DNA of 64,000 bases from Emiliania huxleyi CCMP1516. Taxonomy: Eukaryota > Haptophyta > Isochrysidales > Noelaerhabdaceae. Made by a program: the position numbers and the translations under genes. Shown here in pieces: positions 1 through 9,587 of the stretch (position 1 is the first letter of the stretch; every line of letters begins with the position of its first letter). Location: positions 277,249 through 341,248 of the forward strand of contig NW_005201269.1 in NCBI RefSeq assembly GCF_000372725.1. Reading direction: 5' to 3'. The notes below the pieces were generated by a model. The model was not told the DNA's origin, ran no database searches, and saw nothing but the letters and a program-made list of their open reading frames with translations.

Positions 1-127
1 CAATAAATAGATCTTCTTTGCTGACAACCTCAAGACACAAACACAAAGCGACAGACAAGAGACAAACGCTGAAGACTGAACATAGCGTGTTCAGGCGGGA
101 AAAAGATGCTCTTTCACTCCGTGCGCA

Positions 128-991
128 CTATCGATTAAGTTGCAAACACTCTACGTCCGATCCGTACGCGCGCCGGATCATGGCAATCGTAGGCGGCAAC
201 AGATCATCAGGCGTGAACACAAACGATGTGATCTGCGACACATTCTGATTGTAGCGGACACCAGAAAGACGGCCAAGCAGTCGACGAACTTGCTCTTGTT
301 TTGTCTCAGAGCGCACTCTGTGTGAAGTCTGCAGCATGCTCGAGACATTGGCGGCCGCTGCTGTGCCAAAGAAGCGTTGGACAATGGCCGGCAGCTCAAT
401 CTCAATGTGCTCAACTGAGCCGAGATAGTCGAGCTTCACGGGCTTGGGGCGCCCTCTGGGAAAGGGAAGAGTCGCGAGGAAGGAGAGCTGGGGCTCGAGA
501 TGTGCATCGCACAAGCGCGGACTGGCGACGCACGCGGTGAGGATCCGCCGGGCGATTGCATCTGCGTTTTCTGCCGTGTTTGCAGCAGCCCCTGCCGGCA
601 CGCCGGCTTGAATCACTTTGAGGTTCTTCCGCAGCGCCGCTTCAAGGACGCCGCTGGTGAAGCGTGCAACTGGGTCGCGGACAAAGGTGAAGTAGGCATA
701 CTCGCCAACCGTGCCGTGGGCAGCGTCCAGGGTTTGACGGCAATACAAGTGCCACGGGCACACCAGCACCCAATTCCTGCACATGGATTTCAGGGCGTGG
801 ACAATCGTCGTGCCCGCAGACTTGAAGATGTGGATGAAAGCCACACGGCGGCGCGGGCAGAAGAGAACCTCGTCGTAGAGCGGGCTCTCGGGGTGAGGGG
901 GACGGTCCTTGGCCAGTCGTGGGACAGCGCCATGCGAATTGTGGAGCAGGTGCCGACCCCGGCGGTGACAATGCGTGCTGTCGCCTGGCAA
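128..991 (-). CDS. Sulfotransferase family 2-type protein, 5' end unresolved
   Basis: Probably transfers sulfate from PAPS to a carbohydrate or similar acceptor, likely in the Golgi; the acceptor cannot be told from sequence. The 5'-phosphosulfate loop is seen as FIHIFKSAGTTI and the 3'-phosphate site as FVRDPVARFTSG. These two motifs in this order and spacing define the Sulfotransfer_2 and carbohydrate sulfotransferase families. The middle has the DAHLEPQ segment usual in these proteins. The open frame begins without an ATG before the first motif, so the true start is probably in an upstream exon (an acceptor-like CAG lies near 985). No signal anchor is visible in what is present. The 5' end abuts or overlaps the plus-strand HECT gene, so the two are divergently arranged. 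Confidence 0.8.
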   Translation of the reverse strand: MPGDSTHCHRRGRHLLHNSHGAVPRLAKDRPPHPESPLYDEVLFCPRRRVAFIHIFKSAGTTIVHALKSMCRNWVLVCPWHLYCRQTLDAAHGTVGEYAYFTFVRDPVARFTSGVLEAALRKNLKVIQAGVPAGAAANTAENADAIARRILTACVASPRLCDAHLEPQLSFLATLPFPRGRPKPVKLDYLGSVEHIEIELPAIVQRFFGTAAAANVSSMLQTSHRVRSETKQEQVRRLLGRLSGVRYNQNVSQITSFVFTPDDLLPPTIAMIRRAYGSDVECLQLNR

Positions 992-2895
992 TTAGTGTAT
1001 GCCCGTTCTCGCCGCCTCCTCGCCCCCGCTCTCGTGCCACCAACCTTCCCCCCTCGCGGCGCGGCGCGGCTTGACGCGGGGCGGAGTGTGGTGGTGCAGG
1101 TGCTCGAGCGCCTCCCGTGGGCGATCCCGTTCGACGCGCGGGTGCGCCTCTTCCGCTTGCTCGTCCAGGACACGTCCGAGGCACGTCGGAGACACGTCGG
1201 AGACACGTCGGAGACACGTCCACAGGTGCGCCTCTTCCGCGCGCTCGTCCAGCGCGAGCAGCAGGGCTTGCCGGGCGAGGCGCTGCCCGAGCACTTGCGT
1301 GGCCACCGCGTGCAGATCCGGAGAGAGCACTTGCTGGAGGACGGGTACGTCCAGCTGGGCGCGCTGCCGCGAGAGAAGCTCAAGGGGACGATCCGCGTCG
1401 AGTTTGTGTCCGAGCTCGGCCTGGCGGAGGCGGGCATCGACCGCACCGGCGTCTGCAAGGAGCCCCTCGAGGACGCGGCTGGTTCCGCGTCCGAGGTCCG
1501 CTGATCAAGCCTCCTTAGGCGTCTTCAAGGAGTTTCTCGAGGACGCGATGCGCGCCGCCATCGACGCGCAGCGCGGCCTCTTCGCCCGGACGGCGCAGCG
1601 GAGGATCTACCCGTCGCCGAGCTCGGGCGTCGCCGAGTCGGCGCACGAGCCTAGAAGGGGAAGACGGAGTCAGAAGGCGGGGTCTTGCGTCCCAACCCGC
1701 GCTCGAGAGGGCACGTATTCAACCGTCTTCGGCTGTATGTGGCTGTATTTGCTGTATTTGTGTCGCTCGTGTTCACGCGGTGCTCTGAAGACTCGGCACA
1801 CACCCGTCTTCCCGCCCTGATGTCGGTGTGTTCGTCACGTAGGCGCACGAGCGGCTCTTCGAGTTTGCGGGCAGGCTGCTCGGCAAGGCTCAGCTGGCGG
1901 ACTTTTCCCAGACATGTCCAAGACACGTCCCCGACATGTCCCGCAGGCTGCTCGGCAAGGCGGTGTATGAGGGCATCGTGCTCGACGCGGCGCTCGCCGA
2001 CTTCTTCGCTGCAAAGCTGCTCGGCAAGCCGGGATCGATCGACGACCTCGCGTCGCTCGACCCGGAGCTCTTCCAGTCGCTGCAGCTCGTCAAGAGTTAC
2101 GACGGCGACGTCGAGGGCGACCTCTGCCTCTGCTTCACCGTCGACGAGGACGTCTTCGGCGTGCGCACCGCGGTCGACCTGCGCGAGGGCGGCAGCACGA
2201 TGCCAGTCACGCGCGAGAACCGGATCGAGTGAGACTCGAGATCCGCCCGAGATGTGATCCCTCGGGTAGTCTGCGACTCGCCCGCGCCGTCCCGGCCCCA
2301 CCGCCCCCGCGCCCCGCCCGCCCCACCGCCCGCCGCCCCCGGCAGGTACGTCCACCTGATGGCCGACTACCGCCTCAACCGGCAGATCGAGGCGCAGAGC
2401 CGCGCCTTCGTCGCGGGCGTCCACTCGGTGGTACCCCTCTCGTGGCTGCGCCTCTTCACCACGCCCGAGCTGCAGCGGCTCATCAACGGAGACGACGCGC
2501 CGATCGACGTCAACGACCTGCGCCGGCACACGCGGTACGCGGGCGGCTACAACGAGCTCACCCCGACGGTGCGCGACCTGTGGAGGGTGGTGGCCGACTT
2601 TTCGCACGAGGACCGCGCGCTGCTGCTCAAGTTTGTCACGTCGTGCTCCAAGCCGCCGCTGCTCGGCTTCAAGTACCTGCAGCCGCCCTTTACGGTGCAG
2701 TGCGTCTCGGGCGATGGGGGCGAGACGCCGTCCGTGCTCGCCTTCTTCGGGATGGGCAGGAACGAGACGCAGAGGCTGCCGACCGCGAGCACCTGCTTCA
2801 ACCTGCTCAAGCTGCCAAACTTCAAGTCGAGGGCGGTGCTGCGCGAGCGGCTCCTCTACGCCATCCGGTCCGCCTCGGGCTTTGAGCTTTCGTGA
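971..2895 (+). CDS. HECT-domain E3 ubiquitin ligase, UBE3B/UBE3C-like; five introns
   Basis: Transfers ubiquitin to substrates through a thioester on the HECT cysteine. The translated exons follow UBE3B/UBE3C closely: a PFDARVRLFR segment, LLEDGYVQLGALP, LKGTIRVEF, GLAEAGID, then GRLLGKAVYEG, IPVT-like and STPELQRL-like segments. The catalytic cysteine lies in LPTASTCFNLLKLPNF and the protein ends in FELS. Proposed introns are 1142-1225, 1449-1518, 1641-1842, 1875-1946 and 2229-2345; each join restores the family sequence in frame. Three have GC donors (1449, 1641, 1875). Only about the last 480 residues are visible. UBE3B/C relatives are usually around 1000 residues with an IQ motif near the N terminus, so either 5' exons are missing or the gene is truncated. 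The ATG at 971 is only the first in frame and is uncertain. Confidence 0.85.
1142..1252 (+). repeat. Intron 1142-1225 bounded by a 27-base direct repeat
   Basis: The GT-AG intron begins with a 27-base segment (1142-1168) that recurs at 1226-1252 as the start of the next exon with 2 mismatches. The intron length is 84, so retention keeps the frame. Inside are several copies of an ACACGTCGGAG-like unit. Confidence 0.75.
1448..1547 (+). repeat. GC-AG intron 1449-1518 bounded by a 30-base direct repeat
   Basis: Positions 1448-1477 and 1518-1547 match at 26 of 30 bases. Splicing from 1448 to 1519 restores the GIDRTGVFKEFLED reading of the HECT family. Without splicing the frame stops at 1502. Confidence 0.8.
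1640..1852 (+). repeat. GC-AG intron 1641-1842 bounded by an 11-base direct repeat
   Basis: An identical 11-base segment lies at 1640-1650 and 1842-1852. Splicing joins GVAES to AHERLFEFAG, as expected for the family. Confidence 0.7.
1871..1960 (+). repeat. GC-AG intron 1875-1946 bounded by an 18-base direct repeat
   Basis: Positions 1871-1888 and 1943-1960 are identical. Splicing gives FEFAGRLLGKAVYEG. The intron contains ACATGTCC/ACACGTCC units like those in the intron at 1142-1225. Confidence 0.75.
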
Positions 2896-4385
2896 GATGT
2901 TGTCAACTATTTTGGTTTTTGTGTGATGCCATGTGTACGTGTACGAGGCTTCTTCCTCTCAGAAAACACGCGGACGGCTTCTGGCTAGTGGTAGTGCCAT
3001 TTCACACTCTGACAGTGACACGCTTTCTTGAAAACGTCTCCAACCTAGAGCCGTACGGAGCTCCGTCGGTTGCTTCCAGCGCCCTCCCCCGCGCTCCCTG
3101 CGGCCATGGCCGATGCTCCTAGTAAGAGAGGTCATCTGGCTACCGCGAGAGCGACCCAACTTGTCGACATCGTCCGATGATGGTGCCGCAAAGTCAGCCT
3201 TCGGAGGCTATCGTCGCGTCGAGCCGGCAGTAGCCGTGACATGTTGTGGTTCCACCACCCCTCGTAGGCTTTGCCTCTGACCGCCACCATTCCCAGGCTG
3301 CCTAATGGGATGGAAAGGAAGGCTCGGCGAGCGTATAGAAGCGTTCTCGACCTCGTCGTGGCAACCTGCAAGGCAGCGCTGGCGGGCGCGATGAGCGTCG
3401 TGCCACTTGACCGGAGACGGGTCGCAGGCGTCGTACCGAGCGCGTCGATACCGCGGAGCAAGAGCAAATCAACTCAACCGTTCGAATGCTGACGCCGCAA
3501 GTCGTTGCCGCCGGTTGCCAAGGTGCGCCTGGATTGCTCAGCAGCACAAGCATCCACGGAGCCAGCGAGCGCCGAGCGACATTGAATTGACTGAGCCGGA
3601 CCGGGACATGTCGGCGGGCAAAATTGTAAAATGGTTCCGATAGCCGAGGTAGCTCCGGCGGACGTGAGAGCACGGCCTGACGATCAAGCACGAGAGCGAC
3701 GAACGGAGGCGCAGATAACTGGCGATGAACTCACTGCTGATACCTGCTGGAGCTGCGGAAGATGCAGTAGTACTGCCGCAGACAGAGCACCGCGCGCGGA
3801 GCGCGCCGCTGGAAAGCACGCGCGGAGCGCGCCGCTGGGTAGGCGCGGAGCGCTGCCACTTGAGACTGGGCCTGTGGGTGGGCCGAGTGGTTCCTAGCGT
3901 GTGAGTCAAACTCTAAATAGAGATCGCATCTAGCCCTCCACAACCCTCAAAATTTTCTTCGGGGCGCGCTCTGCGCGCGGCGCTCCGCGCCTCACTCCTT
4001 GAGCGTCATAGGCGCTGGCCCGCACATGTTCTGCAGCTTGGGCGGAGGACCAGTGCAGAGTAGCCGCGCGGTCTTAGGTGGTGGTTGTGGCATGCGGACG
4101 AGATCGCAGATGCGTACACCGGGATGCGGCGTGCCCAAGAGCCTCCTTCCTATCCTCCCCCACCTTCACCCTCCGATCGTCACCCCAGTGGGAAAAAGAA
4201 GCAAAACTGGAGGTGCTTTTGTCTCGCCTGTTCCCCCACTGTGGCGGCTGCCCGCCCAGTTTGGTGAGGTGAATAAAAAGAAAAATCGTCAGCTTCGAAT
4301 CCAGGGCGAGCGGATTCGATTATCACAACTAAACGAAATATGGTGTGCCTTGGTCCTCTCCTTGAGTCGAGCGCAGCCGACAGCC
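2896..4385. other. Intergenic, no gene recognised
   Basis: Only short frames without family resemblance are present. A GCGCGGAGCGCGCCGCTGG-like unit is repeated at 3795-3850, and a GC-only palindromic stretch of GCGCGC/GCGCCGC type lies at 3963-3990. The long frame entering the next gene begins at 3999, but its N-terminal part does not look like protein. Confidence 0.5.
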
Positions 4386-5558
4386 ATGGCAAGCGTCGTG
4401 CTTCTCGTCTCACTGCCCTACGTCCTGGCTGCTCGGTGTGGCGTGGACAGCTGCACCGACGCCGTCCTCGCAACGCTCGCCCAAGATTTGACCGCCAACT
4501 ACAAGGGCTTCTCATCGTGCGAGTCTCGCATCAACTGGGTGAAGAGCAACACCGGCCGGAATGAGGAAAAGTCGTGCGAAAAGGTGGCAGAGGAATTTCC
4601 AGAAGAGTGTGGCGCCTGCCACCCCTTCCAATCGCCGCCTCTGCCGCAAACCTCGCCGCCACCGTCGCCGCCGCCACCACCATCACCACCGCCGCCGCCG
4701 TCACCACCGCCGCCGCCGTCACCACCACCGCCGCCGTCACCACCACCGCCGCCGTCACCACCACCGCCGCCGTCACCACCGCCGCCGCCGTCGCCGCAGT
4801 CCCCGTGCCTCTCGTGCGAGCCCTTGTGCGACTGGTCGACGCACGACTACAAGCTCGTGGGCACCGAGATGTCGTGCGTAGCGCGCGACCCGATGGGCGG
4901 TGAGTCGAGCGGTATGTCCTCAATGAGCATGGGCTGTGGCAACATGTCGTGCGCATCGACCCTCGCTTTCCTCCACGAGAACATGGTGATGCACCACGGA
5001 ATGGCGATCGAGTTTACATGCGATGTTGAGGTGGATTTCGTTCGCGGCATGATCCCGCACCACGCAGGCGCAGTCAAGATGTGCGACATCCTGCGTGGCT
5101 CGGTGAGCGTGGAGACGGACTCCGACGGCTCTGGCATGGGAATGATGCACTCGTCCGGGAGAATGCTAATGCCGGCCGCGATCGACCCCTTCCTCGAGGG
5201 CCTCTGCTCTGACATTGAGGAGACGCAGGCGCGTGAGATTGCGGAGATGGAGGCATGGCTCGCGAGCCGCAGCTTGGGCGCGTACACGTCCTGTGGCGAC
5301 AGCCACGGCGGCGGCATGGATGGCCACGACATGGGCAGCGGCGATATGGACATGGGCGGCGACATGCCTGGCCACGACATGGGCGGAGGCAGCATGGGCG
5401 GCGACATGCCTGGCCACGACATGGGCGGAGGCAGCATGGGCGGCGACATGCCTGGCCACGACATGGGCAGCGGCGATATGGACATGGGCGGCGACATGCC
5501 TGGCCACGACATGGGCGGAGGCAGCATGGGCGGCGAAATGCCTGGCCACGGCATGTGA
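4386..5558 (+). CDS. Secreted DUF305-domain protein with SPPPPP linker and Met/His-rich tail
   Basis: The start at 4386 is chosen because it gives a clear signal peptide (MASVVLLVSLPYVLAA). An upstream frame extension to 3999 exists but lacks a signal. Order in the 390-residue protein: a Cys-containing N-terminal part (about 17-80), a SPPPPP-repeat linker (about 85-140) like that of algal wall glycoproteins, a short Cys motif CLSCEPLC, and a DUF305 domain (about 190-295) with MVMHHGMAIEF, MIPHHAGAVKMC and the closing QAREIAEMEAWL. The C-terminal tail (about 305-390) is made of 14-residue units of the type GGDMPGHDMGGGSM. DUF305 is a ferritin-like helical family found mostly in bacteria, and several members are linked to copper. 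The His and Met-rich surface suggests extracellular metal binding, which is inference. The exact role is unknown. Confidence 0.75.
   Translation: MASVVLLVSLPYVLAARCGVDSCTDAVLATLAQDLTANYKGFSSCESRINWVKSNTGRNEEKSCEKVAEEFPEECGACHPFQSPPLPQTSPPPSPPPPPSPPPPPSPPPPPSPPPPPSPPPPPSPPPPPSPPPPPSPQSPCLSCEPLCDWSTHDYKLVGTEMSCVARDPMGGESSGMSSMSMGCGNMSCASTLAFLHENMVMHHGMAIEFTCDVEVDFVRGMIPHHAGAVKMCDILRGSVSVETDSDGSGMGMMHSSGRMLMPAAIDPFLEGLCSDIEETQAREIAEMEAWLASRSLGAYTSCGDSHGGGMDGHDMGSGDMDMGGDMPGHDMGGGSMGGDMPGHDMGGGSMGGDMPGHDMGSGDMDMGGDMPGHDMGGGSMGGEMPGHGM
4650..4800 (+). repeat. Proline-codon tandem repeat (SPPPPP units)
   Basis: An 18-base unit rich in CCGCCG and CACCAC is repeated about seven times and encodes the hydroxyproline-type linker of the DUF305 protein. 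Confidence 0.9.
5326..5556 (+). repeat. 42-base tandem repeat encoding Met/His-rich units
   Basis: Units encoding GGDMPGHDMGGGSM alternate with a variant containing GSGDMDM. Near-identity between units points to recent expansion. Confidence 0.9.
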
Positions 5559-5928
5559 CGCACGGACGAAGCACGGTCAGAAGGAGCGGCAGAGAGAAAA
5601 GTACGACCCCGAGCCGCGGTCTCCACTGCCCTGCCATCTAGTTTTACCCTCCGATCCGGGCGGGTGTCGGTCGCAGTCCGTCGGCCGTCTTGCCATGTGT
5701 GTGTGCTGGCGCGCGTGCGGTCGGCAGAGCGCTGCGCCCTGTCGCTCTGTCGAGCACGCTCTCTCGTGCTTCGTTGTGACCCACCCTGTCCCCTCCCACC
5801 CGTGTGTGTGATCAGTGTCTACGGAGAGGGAGAGGGAGTGTCTTTGGCTCGCGCCAGGGAGGCCGGGAGGGCGCTCGTTGCTCCTCCGTCTTTTGTATCA
5901 TTAATTATTACTTAGAAGCCGCCCACGG
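5559..5928. other. Intergenic, with one dispersed repeat
   Basis: No gene is seen. Positions 5808-5895 resemble 29810-29893 (same orientation, with small gaps): both contain GTGTGATCAGTGTCTACGG, TGTCTTTGGCTC and GCTCGTTGCTCCTCCGTC. Confidence 0.6.
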
Positions 5929-6146
5929 TCACACCTCCACGGCGGCTCGGCTGGGCGGCGCTGCGCCTGCTGCGTCATCTTCGGCGGGCCGGTCTGGGGC
6001 GGCCTTGCTGTGGCCCTTGGTGGCGTGGTAGACGCCGGTGCCTGCGGTGGCGAGGAGCACGCCCAGCATGTTGAGCAGCGTGAGCTCGTCGTGTAGGACG
6101 AGCACTGCGCCGACGATGGTGAGCAGCTCTCTGGCCGAGGCAATAG
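5929..6146 (-). pseudogene. C-terminal piece of a nucleotide-sugar/triose-phosphate transporter (drug/metabolite transporter superfamily)
   Basis: The frame ending at 5929 reads RELLTIVGAVLVLHDELTLL, then NMLGVLLATAGTGVYHATKG. This is the last two helices of SLC35/TPT carriers (the KE-LTI-A-L-F-D-LT and G--Y---K patterns). The family has about ten helices, and I find no sequence resembling the other eight between here and the next gene. An acceptor-like AG lies near 6137. Either the remaining exons are far away or this is a relic. It is too short to say which sugar or phosphate was moved. Confidence 0.5.
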
Positions 6147-7477
6147 GTAGGTAGGTAGGGCGTTTTGGCGCGACTCAGTGGGGACAGACCCCCTATCTGG
6201 CTAGGAGCCGGAACCCAGCACGAGCTAAAGACAAGGCGCGCGGCTTCTTTTTTTTTGGCTTCGGGAGGATGTGTGTCTTGTGAGCCTGTTTGTGTCTCCG
6301 CTCGTGCGTGTCGTCATCATCTGTCCAAGCGTCCACCCATACCGCGTTGGTGTCCAGTCCGAGCCTGGCTGTTCGTCACCTTCCTACCTAACCTAAAGGG
6401 AGGAGAGTTTTTCCGGCAACCAGAGGGAAACCAGAGGGTCCCCAGCACTTTTTGGTGCTCCATTCTGGCAACTCTCGAGTTTCCCTGAGTCTGAGAGCTG
6501 GTCTGGGGGTGGGGCAAAATCTGAGGCGCGAACCCGCCGAGCACCACCGCAGCGCGCAGAGATATGGCGCCCGAACCAACAGACGAGGCCCACGCGTTGG
6601 CGGAGTCGTTCGCGCCTGTGGGGGCAGTATACATGGATCGTAGACGCGCGGGGCAGTAGGGAGATATATAGACGAGGCCCACAGCAACAGCCGCCGCCGC
6701 AGCAGCAGCCGCAGCAGCCGCAGCAGCCGCCGCCGCAGCCGCCGCAGCAGCTGCAGCGCCCTCACCTGAGGCAGCCGCGGGCTGTTGCGCCGCTCCAGAC
6801 GCCCGCAGCTGACGCTCCCGCGGCGGCCGCCGTGCTGCTGCCCGCGAGTGCGGCGGCGCCGTCGAGCCCTCCCGGCAGCCACGCCAACGGCGCCGCCAAC
6901 GCACGGCGCCGCCAACGGCCCCGCCAACGGCCCCGCCGGCCGGCCCGCCGCCAACGGCCCCGCCAACGGCCCCGCCGGCCGGCCCGCCGCTCGAAACTTG
7001 TGCTCGTGGAGTCCATGCGAGAGGGCATATGGCGAGGCCGCTGGCTACAAATTTTACGGACATGGATCGATGTTATGCTTTCATTGTAGAGACATATACC
7101 CAGACCTGCTCACATGAGCTATTCACGGCTTATGGCGGCCGTCCTGGTCTTGTTACATAACGCGCGGTTTCGCGATATGTGCGAAAAGTGAAGATCTGGA
7201 CACCACCTAGAAAGAAATACGAGTAGGCATCACTGGCGCCAAACATCAATCTTTCACATCCTTGCACTCGGCCTGCCGCTCAGCGAGCTGTAATCGGGAA
7301 AGCATGACTCAGCTGTCGTGGCGGCCCCGTGAATAGCTGCGGCCAGCCGGGGAGGCCCTTTGAAAAGAAGAAGAAGAACCGTTAGGTCGGCCAATCCAGC
7401 ACCCCACTTTCACACTCGTACTCGACTACTCGAGTACCTAGGTACCCGGGTAGCGGCTGTGGTTTTCGTGAGGGGCC
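6147..7477. other. Intergenic, with low-complexity tracts
   Basis: No gene is recognised. A CAG/CCG trinucleotide tract lies at 6683-6765. A GGCCCCGCCAAC-type tandem repeat lies at 6893-6990, with two near-identical 40-base blocks. A short GTAGGTAGGTAGG run is at 6146-6158. Confidence 0.6.
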
Positions 7478-8422
7478 ATGGCGCCGACGACGACGGCCAT
7501 GATCATTGTTGCGGCCGTCGCGCTGAGCTGGTGGGCGCGGCGACGGCGACGATCGATCATCACACCCACGCAGTGGACGCAGTTTGACCGCGACGGGTAC
7601 GTCGTGCTCCGCCCAGACCAGGTGTTTGCGTCGCCGCACGACGATTTGCTGTCTCTGCAACAGCGAATGGACGATATCATGCTTGGCACGTGTGCAGAAC
7701 CGCCGCCTTACGAGCGCATGATGATGCAACTTGATTCGTGCACGGGTGTGTATGCCGATGCCGGCGAACAGACGTTGGGCTACAAGGGTAAGACACTGCG
7801 CTACCGCAAGATTCAAAATCTCGACCTGGACGACCTCGTGATGGGCCTCTTTTTGCGACGGCCGTGCTTCGCGGAGGCCTGCGAGCGCGTGTACGGCAAG
7901 GGCACCCCCATCAGCTCCTTCCGCACCATGTTCTTCAACAAGCCGTGCGCTCCCTCGGCCGCCAGCTCGGGGGGCACCCACCTCCCGTGGCATCAGGACC
8001 GGTGGCGGTTTCTCGACATCGACCCGCTCCTCAACGCGTACCTCGCCCTCGACCCCGCCTCGCCCGAGTCGGGCTGCGTGCGTCTGCTGCCGCGCTCGCA
8101 CACGCTCGGCATCCTCAACCCTTCGCACCACTCGGCCTTCCTCACAGAGGGCCAGATTGAGTGTTACTGCGGCGCAAAGGCCGAGGCGAGCGGCGCGATC
8201 GTCGACCTCGTCCTGCAGCCTGGGGAGGTGGCGCTCATCCACAACTGGGTGGTGCACTCGTCGGGCACAAATCGCACCGCGCGAGCCCGCCGAGCGCTCT
8301 CCGTGAGCTACATGGACGCGAGGACGAAGCTGAACGAAGCTGAGTTTGGACGCTTCACCGGCGGCGAACTCAAGTCCTCCGGATACCCGGAGGGAGGCAC
8401 GCATTTCCCACAGATCTTCTGA
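7478..8422 (+). CDS. Phytanoyl-CoA dioxygenase (PhyH)-family Fe(II)/2-oxoglutarate oxygenase with N-terminal membrane anchor
   Basis: A 314-residue intronless protein. Residues 7-20 form a short hydrophobic segment followed by WWARRRRR, which fits a signal anchor. The double-stranded beta-helix has the iron motif HxD at His172/Asp174 (LPWHQDRW) and a distal His260 in LIHNWVVHSSGTNRT, followed by RRALSVSYMD with the arginine expected to bind 2-oxoglutarate. All three iron ligands are therefore present. The family hydroxylates lipids, alkaloids and other small molecules, and the substrate here is unknown. The start at 7478 has a good context (GGGGCCATGGCG) and gives the anchor. Confidence 0.85.
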   Translation: MAPTTTAMIIVAAVALSWWARRRRRSIITPTQWTQFDRDGYVVLRPDQVFASPHDDLLSLQQRMDDIMLGTCAEPPPYERMMMQLDSCTGVYADAGEQTLGYKGKTLRYRKIQNLDLDDLVMGLFLRRPCFAEACERVYGKGTPISSFRTMFFNKPCAPSAASSGGTHLPWHQDRWRFLDIDPLLNAYLALDPASPESGCVRLLPRSHTLGILNPSHHSAFLTEGQIECYCGAKAEASGAIVDLVLQPGEVALIHNWVVHSSGTNRTARARRALSVSYMDARTKLNEAEFGRFTGGELKSSGYPEGGTHFPQIF

Positions 8423-9587
8423 GAAAGCACGCAACCTAGAACTTGAGACTGCGCGTGTTCGTCTGCCTATGCCGTAGGGCTCACGCGCCACGGTGCACAC
8501 TCCACAGCAAAAAAAGCCTACTGTACCGTCCACCCCCTGTCGAGTGCCTGCTGTCCTGTACAGTCGAGTACGGAGTAGTAGAGGGTTCGGATGAAATAGT
8601 CTATTCTAATGGAACCCATGTTTTGGGTGTGACGCGTCTCGCGCCGTTCGTTTTTGCTCTGGGGGGAGGCGGGGGCCCCCGGAGGCACCATGCGCCGCGC
8701 CGCAGTGCGGAAACGGGGCTCCGGCGCTCAGAGTCGCTCAGAGCACCGACTTCCCGAATGATCACGGTTGATCAGAGGGCAGATTCGGAGAGATCTCGAG
8801 GAGTACATACAGATAGACCCTCTAACCATAAGAAACTTCCAACCTGATCGGTCGTACTGACCGCCGACAGATCACACTCCAGACAGCAGACAGGCCGACG
8901 TCTGCACGCGGCCGGCCGGGCGAGAGGCTTGACACGATCCGACCCTGCGACCCTGATGCTGCTGCTCTAGCTATCAGACATGCGCTGCTGACTGCTGCCA
9001 CAATGTGCGACCGGTGCTGGCCCACTTGGCGGCCTTCCCGGTCAGTGGTGAGGCGCAGTTCAGAGCTGTCGATGGCGCGATGCCGCACTGGTCCCACATC
9101 GGTGACACGAGACCACCACGTTTGCCGGTCCAAGAGAGAGGCACCGGCGCTGTCCCGAGAAGGTGCATGGTCCCTCTTGACTGCCCATGCGCGCGAGGCT
9201 GTGTAGGCATAGCCTCGAGAGTGCCAGCAGCCAATCCGAGGCAGTTTGTGACGCGCATTGCGTCAGAAGCGTGCACGCGCTGGAAGGACACCTTCCTACT
9301 GGCCGTACGATCAGGTCGTCACTGAATGCCGAAGACTAAGGCCGCGAGCTATGCAGGCGGTCAGTTGAGCAGCATGGCACGGTCAGCAACGCCGAAAGGA
9401 TGTCGCAAGGCGTGATAGCATGGCCGCAAGTTCGCCGACCCATGAAAACAAGTAAAAAATTGCGCGAAAAAAGAAAAATGCCAAAAAAATCGGCGCCTGC
9501 GGCGGGCTGGGGGACCCCATCTCCCCCCCGCATGGGTATCCCCTAGGGCCCTCGCCTCCCCCCAGAGCGTTTTTGCGGGGTGATGCC
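8423..9587. other. Intergenic, with a dispersed repeat
   Basis: No gene is recognised. Positions 8690-8878 match 50232-50420 in inverted orientation with clear but imperfect identity; the best part is 8770-8875, roughly nine bases in ten by eye. Confidence 0.6.

Noticed and set aside
500..990. Long plus-strand frame over 500-1504 as the start of the HECT gene
   Set aside because: The part before about 1000 is the complement of the sulfotransferase coding sequence and does not resemble any HECT N terminus.
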